Assembly (NCBI GenBank): GCA_041744735.1
Contig: JBGTKH010000615.1
Span: 1-9,814 of the forward strand
DNA length: 9,814 nucleotides
Reading direction: 5' to 3'
Source of the DNA: JBGTKH01 sp041744735
Lineage (GTDB): Bacteria > Planctomycetota > Planctomycetia > Pirellulales > Pirellulaceae
In this document: positions 7,327 to 9,814 of the stretch, one piece after another
How positions within the stretch are numbered: the stretch's first letter is position 1
Layout of the letters: every line of letters starts with the position of its first letter
Made by a program: the position numbers and the translations under genes
The notes under the pieces: generated by a model
The model's database searches: none
The model's input: the letters and a program-made list of their open reading frames with translations, nothing else
Told to the model about the DNA's origin: nothing

Positions 7327-9393
7327 TTTCTCGTTCACGCCGGCGATCTGTTTGATCAAGTCGATCACTGACATTCGCTGTTCGTGCAGAAGCGAGAGGG
7401 CGGCTCGGGCATTATTGGCGAGGGCCTGTTGCTTGGCCAAGAGCGTGGTTTCTTCCTCGCCGTTGACTCCATTGATCGAATCGATTGACGTTTCCAGCGT
7501 GGTGCGAAAGCCGCTCAGCAATGCGGAGGACGAGGCGATGGTGACGTCCGCGAAGTTGTCCACGCGGCGCTCGACGAACGTCAGTTGAGAGAGGGCCTCG
7601 TCCACGACGCGCAGGGCTTGCGACGTATTGTCGGCCAGACCAGCCAGAGCGCCTTCGCTAAGAAGCTGATCGAGCCGCCCGCTCAATCCGCCCAGCCGTG
7701 CCGCCTGTACGCCGGGCAAGTTGAGCTTCGATATGTCACCCGGCTGCGACGACAACGCGAAGCGCGAGACTTGTTGATCGGAAACGCTGATCGAATTGAA
7801 GTTGCCCGTGAAGCCGGCGGCGAACTCAATCCGAAAATGCAGCCCGTTGTTGTTCACGCTGACGTGATTGCCATCGACCGCATCGCGTCCGGTGAAGCCG
7901 TCTGCGCCGCGCACGGCGGTCACGGCATCGACGCCCGTGTCGTAACCGCTGCCGTTGCCGCCGCTGACCGGGAACGAGCCGGTAACTTCAATGCGCACAA
8001 ACGCGCTCGCACTGGCGTTGGTGCTGGTGAACTCCAACGTATTGCCCACGACTTGGGCGGTAACTCCCGTATTGCCCGTCTGAGCGTTCACCAAAGTGGC
8101 CACGTCAGACAGCGTGTCGTTCTTCTTCAGCGTGAACGACCTGTTGCCAAGCTGGCCGGTCACGCGAATGCTGGCATTCGACGCGAGCTTGCCGTTGGTT
8201 GTGATGTGTTCGAGCAGCGCCTTCTCGGCGGCGATTTGCGTAGTCACCGTCGAACTACCGGACGCTGACACGGCGAACGTGCCGCTGGTAACCTGCACCG
8301 AAACTTGCGCCGTGCTACCCAGGCTCACGCTGCTTAGAAGGAGGTTCTTGCCGTTGGCGGACACTTCGGCTTGCACACCCGTCTGGGAGATTTGCTGATT
8401 GATGGTGTTGGCGACCGATTGCAGCGACGTGCCTGAGGCGAAGGAAAAATTAAACGAGCCCGTGTCGCCCGTGAGCGTGAAGTTAGTCGCCGCACCCAAG
8501 TTCCCGCCGGTCGTCGTATGAACCAGCGAGGCAGCCGTAGGAGGCGGACTGCCGTAAACGCGGCCGTTGATTTCCACAATGGCATCGGTGCCCTGTCGCT
8601 GGCCAACGGCGATGAACGAGCCGCTGCTAACGTCGACGTCGATTTTGGCTTCCTGGCCGTAAGCCACCGTGGTCAGCACCAGATTGTTGCCGGCCGCGGC
8701 TGCCGTGATGCCGGTCTTGTGACTGACTGCGTTGATCGACGCCGCGGCTGAGTCGAGCGATTGGCCCGACGTCACACTGATCGTCTCGGTACCCAGGGAA
8801 CCGGTGAGCGTGAAGCCGGCATTGCTTGTGATGTTGCCGCCGGAACCGGTGTAAGTGAGCCGGGCCTGCGTGGCCGCGGTGAGCACTCGTCCGCTAATCG
8901 ACTTGCCGGCCACCGAGAACACTTGCAAGTTGCGAATTTGCGACGAGTTAAGTCCCGACGCGAGAAAGTCCGCTGAGCCATCGAGCAACCGCCGGCCGTT
9001 GATTGTGGCGGCGGCCAGTTGATTGATCTCTTCAATGGCCGTGTCGATCTGCAACTGTTTCTCGGCCCGTTCTTGCGCCGTTAACGTTTGATCTTCATCG
9101 CTGACCAAAGCCGTGCGGACCACATCGAGTTGCGTGCGAATCTGGTCCAGCGTCAACTGCAATTTGGCAGCCACGTTCGACGCGGCGCTCACCTGGCTGA
9201 GCGTGTCGTTGACGACGCTCAGCCGGTTCTGAAAGTTGCTTAACTGAAAGAACGTTGATGGAGCGTCGGCGGGATTGCGGAACTTCTGGCCGGTCGACAA
9301 GCGCAGCGTGTGCACCGCTGCCTGGGCGTTGGCTGTGGCCAGCGCGTTGAGCAATTGCCGTTCGACGCCCGAGATAGCGGCCCCAATGCGCAT
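7324..9393 (-). CDS. Flagellin-family protein (flagellin or FlgL type) with three IN-like repeats
   Basis: A 689-residue filament or hook-junction protein exported through the flagellar type III apparatus. The N-terminal helical domain (about 1-140) has the flagellin hallmark RLSTGQKFRNPADAP at 31-45 followed by long amphipathic helices, and INGRRLLDG at 131-139. The C-terminal helical domain (about 570-689) ends in LLAKQQALANNARAAL plus a final helix, as in flagellin and FlgL. The middle, about 180-480, consists of three divergent repeats resembling the flagellin IN motif (listed separately) and is predicted to be surface exposed. The protein contains no cysteine and has no signal peptide, both usual for flagellins. 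Start ATG 9393 has GAGG eight bases upstream. It is longer than the roughly 300-500 residues of many flagellins. Whether it forms the filament or the hook-filament junction cannot be decided from this window. The upstream neighbour on the same strand is only partly visible. Confidence 0.9.
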   Translation of the reverse strand: MRIGAAISGVERQLLNALATANAQAAVHTLRLSTGQKFRNPADAPSTFFQLSNFQNRLSVVNDTLSQVSAASNVAAKLQLTLDQIRTQLDVVRTALVSDEDQTLTAQERAEKQLQIDTAIEEINQLAAATINGRRLLDGSADFLASGLNSSQIRNLQVFSVAGKSISGRVLTAATQARLTYTGSGGNITSNAGFTLTGSLGTETISVTSGQSLDSAAASINAVSHKTGITAAAAGNNLVLTTVAYGQEAKIDVDVSSGSFIAVGQRQGTDAIVEINGRVYGSPPPTAASLVHTTTGGNLGAATNFTLTGDTGSFNFSFASGTSLQSVANTINQQISQTGVQAEVSANGKNLLLSSVSLGSTAQVSVQVTSGTFAVSASGSSTVTTQIAAEKALLEHITTNGKLASNASIRVTGQLGNRSFTLKKNDTLSDVATLVNAQTGNTGVTAQVVGNTLEFTSTNASASAFVRIEVTGSFPVSGGNGSGYDTGVDAVTAVRGADGFTGRDAVDGNHVSVNNNGLHFRIEFAAGFTGNFNSISVSDQQVSRFALSSQPGDISKLNLPGVQAARLGGLSGRLDQLLSEGALAGLADNTSQALRVVDEALSQLTFVERRVDNFADVTIASSSALLSGFRTTLETSIDSINGVNGEEETTLLAKQQALANNARAALSLLHEQRMSVIDLIKQIAGVNEK
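7966..8235 (-). repeat. Flagellin IN-like repeat 3 (residues about 387-476)
   Basis: Third protein repeat of the variable region. Shared landmarks: a hydrophobic strand before the pattern 'xxVTGQLGxxxF', then 'DTLSDVATLVNAQTGNTGVTAQV', shown here in parts as DTLSDVATLVN and GVTAQVVGNTLEF, ending in VTGSFPVSG. Sequence identity to repeats 1 and 2 is low, but the order of elements is the same. Confidence 0.65.
8266..8532 (-). repeat. Flagellin IN-like repeat 2 (residues about 288-376)
   Basis: Second protein repeat. Landmarks: GGNLGAATNFTLTGDTGSF, then SGTSLQSVANTINQQ, GVQAEVSANGKNLLLSS and VQVTSGTFAVS. The opening (GGN...FTLTG) and the ending (V-V-SG-F-V) match repeat 1 closely. Confidence 0.7.
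8608..8862 (-). repeat. Flagellin IN-like repeat 1 (residues about 178-262)
   Basis: First protein repeat. Landmarks: GGNITSNAGFTLTGSLGTE, then SGQSLDSAAASINAVS, GITAAAAGNNLVLTT and VDVSSGSFIAV. The 'SG-SL-S-A--IN' followed by 'TGI-A' pattern is characteristic of flagellin IN motifs. Confidence 0.7.
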
Positions 9394-9462
9394 CGTGACA
9401 ACCTCGAATTACAAGACAAGCACTTTGTCAAAGTTCAATTCTAGGGTCGGCCGGTTACGTGG

Positions 9463-9481
9463 CGTAAGCTTCCAGCTTGCG
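9463..9481. repeat. Degenerate hairpin related to the tandem array
   Basis: CGTAAGCT-TCC-AGCTTGCG forms an 8-bp stem with one G-T/mismatched position and a 3-base loop. It has the same geometry (8 + 3 + 8) and a similar sequence to the GGCAAGCA-GGA-TGCTTGCC hairpins 20-96 bp to the right, so it is probably a diverged member of the same family. Confidence 0.5.
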
Positions 9482-9500
9482 TTTACTCGTGGACATCGAG

Positions 9501-9577
9501 TTGGCAAGCAGGATGCTTGCCCCACGTTGGCAAGCAGGATGCTTGCCCCACGTTGGCAAGCAGGATGCTTGCCCCAC
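9501..9577. repeat. Three tandem 26-bp hairpin repeats
   Basis: Copies at 9501-9526, 9527-9552 and 9553-9577 are identical (the last lacks its final base) and directly adjacent with no spacers. Each contains GGCAAGCAGGATGCTTGCC, an 8-bp stem with a GGA loop. This family appears to me typical of planctomycete intergenic DNA. The array lies in the region upstream of the flagellin gene and downstream of the partial gene at the right edge. Confidence 0.93.
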
Positions 9578-9587
9578 TTTTTAGTTT

Positions 9588-9604
9588 TGACAAAGCACTA
9601 GCTA
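9588..9604. repeat. 17-bp direct repeat, copy 2, covering the stop codon of the right-edge gene
   Basis: Identical to 7310-7326 (TGACAAAGCACTAGCTA). On the minus strand it begins with the TAG stop (9604-9602) of the partial gene, placing the same 17 bases at the ends of two consecutive genes. Confidence 0.9.
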
Positions 9605-9814
9605 CTTAACTCTATTTACCAATTCACTCTTTTTACCGAACAAAGGCGCTAGGATATTCTTGGCCTTATGAAGCACGCCTTCGTCGCCGGCCGCGGATTC
9701 CGCGGTACTGCGCGACAGCGAGAAGTCGTGGGCCATCAGATAAGATTTCAGACTAAAGACAAGATGCCGAGCCCGCTCGAGTGCGTCGCGTCGCCGCCGA
9801 TCGCGGCTGCGGCG
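9602..9814 (-). CDS. C-terminal 70 residues of an unrecognised protein
   Basis: The minus-strand frame is open from base 9814 to a TAG stop at 9604-9602, giving 70 residues; the start is outside the window. The visible part begins with a very arginine-rich stretch (RRSRDRRRRDALERAR), followed by a helix-like segment HLVFSLKSYLMAHDFSLS, a small-residue linker and a basic end LFGKKSELVNRVK. I do not recognise the family. The codon choice resembles the neighbouring genes, and the frame keeps the same strand as the flagellin gene, so it may be a flagellar neighbour such as a chaperone or assembly factor, but nothing in the residues shows this. It could also be a chance open frame, although the clean reading to the edge and the shared stop-codon repeat favour a real gene. 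Confidence 0.55.
   Translation of the reverse strand, partial: RRSRDRRRRDALERARHLVFSLKSYLMAHDFSLSRSTAESAAGDEGVLHKAKNILAPLFGKKSELVNRVK

Larger units (their letters stand above)
9394..9601. other. Repeat-rich region upstream of the flagellin gene
   Basis: Intergenic stretch holding the flagellin ribosome binding site (GAGG, eight bases before ATG 9393), a small odd palindrome CTTTGTCAAAG at 9423-9433, a degenerate hairpin at 9463-9481 and three tandem hairpin repeats at 9501-9577. I see no sigma-28 consensus. TTGACA on the minus strand at 9431-9426 lacks a usable -10 partner and sits too close to the start codon. Confidence 0.6.

Noticed and set aside
7585..8268. 227-codon plus-strand frame inside the flagellin gene
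   Set aside because: It is antisense to the flagellin frame and has no independent coding signs.
9403..9431. Sigma-70 or sigma-54 promoter for the flagellin gene
   Set aside because: TTGACA is present on the minus strand at 9431-9426, but no acceptable -10 lies 16-18 bases on, and transcription would start in the ribosome binding site. The sigma-54 reading lacks the invariant GG.
9501..9577. CRISPR array
   Set aside because: The three 26-bp units are directly adjacent without spacers, and no cas genes are present.
9275..9601. 108-codon plus-strand frame ending in repeats of the kind KQDACPTLASRMLAP
   Set aside because: The peptide is the translation of the tandem hairpin array, and its first part is antisense to the flagellin N-terminus. 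Such repeat-derived peptides are common false genes in genomes carrying this repeat.

Overview
The window looks like a piece of a planctomycete genome, most likely of the Pirellulales type. This is inferred from three things: moderately high GC, several families of short hairpin-forming intergenic repeats of a style I associate with Planctomycetota (cores TAGGTTGGCTCTCCGAGCC, CCCGAAGCGTTAGCGAGG and GGCAAGCAGGATGCTTGCC), and the gene types. No rRNA, tRNA, transposase or CRISPR array is visible.

Layout. Positions 1-4432 hold a minus-strand signalling operon. In transcription order it has a membrane sensor histidine kinase with a CHASE8-like periplasmic region, HAMP, HisKA and HATPase (4432-2885); an Rcp1-like single-domain response regulator that overlaps it by ATGA (2888-2439); and, after a 152-bp gap full of repeats, a large hybrid kinase REC-PAS-PAS-HisKA-HATPase-REC that runs off the left edge (2286-<1). 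A 300-bp divergent intergenic region (4433-4732) carries an 8-bp dyad. It is followed on the plus strand by a TonB-dependent outer-membrane receptor (4733-7069). The receptor converges on a long minus-strand flagellin-family gene (9393-7324), and the gap between them holds a nested inverted-repeat structure (7132-7288). Upstream of the flagellin lies a 208-bp region with three 26-bp tandem hairpin repeats. The right edge holds the last 70 codons of an unrecognised minus-strand protein (>9814-9602).

How the parts may work together. The kinase, receiver and hybrid kinase form a plausible multi-step phosphorelay with no DNA-binding output inside the window. The divergent receptor could be a neighbour or a target of that pathway, but nothing in the sequence proves it. 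The flagellin-family gene belongs to motility or surface structure. It has conserved terminal helical domains and a middle made of three divergent repeats of about 90 residues that resemble the flagellin IN motif.

I did not find a clear new defence or mobile system. The least explained material is the intergenic repeats. Three of the gaps (2287-2438, 7070-7323, 9394-9601) each hold a different hairpin repeat family. A 17-bp direct repeat begins exactly at the stop codons of two consecutive minus-strand genes.
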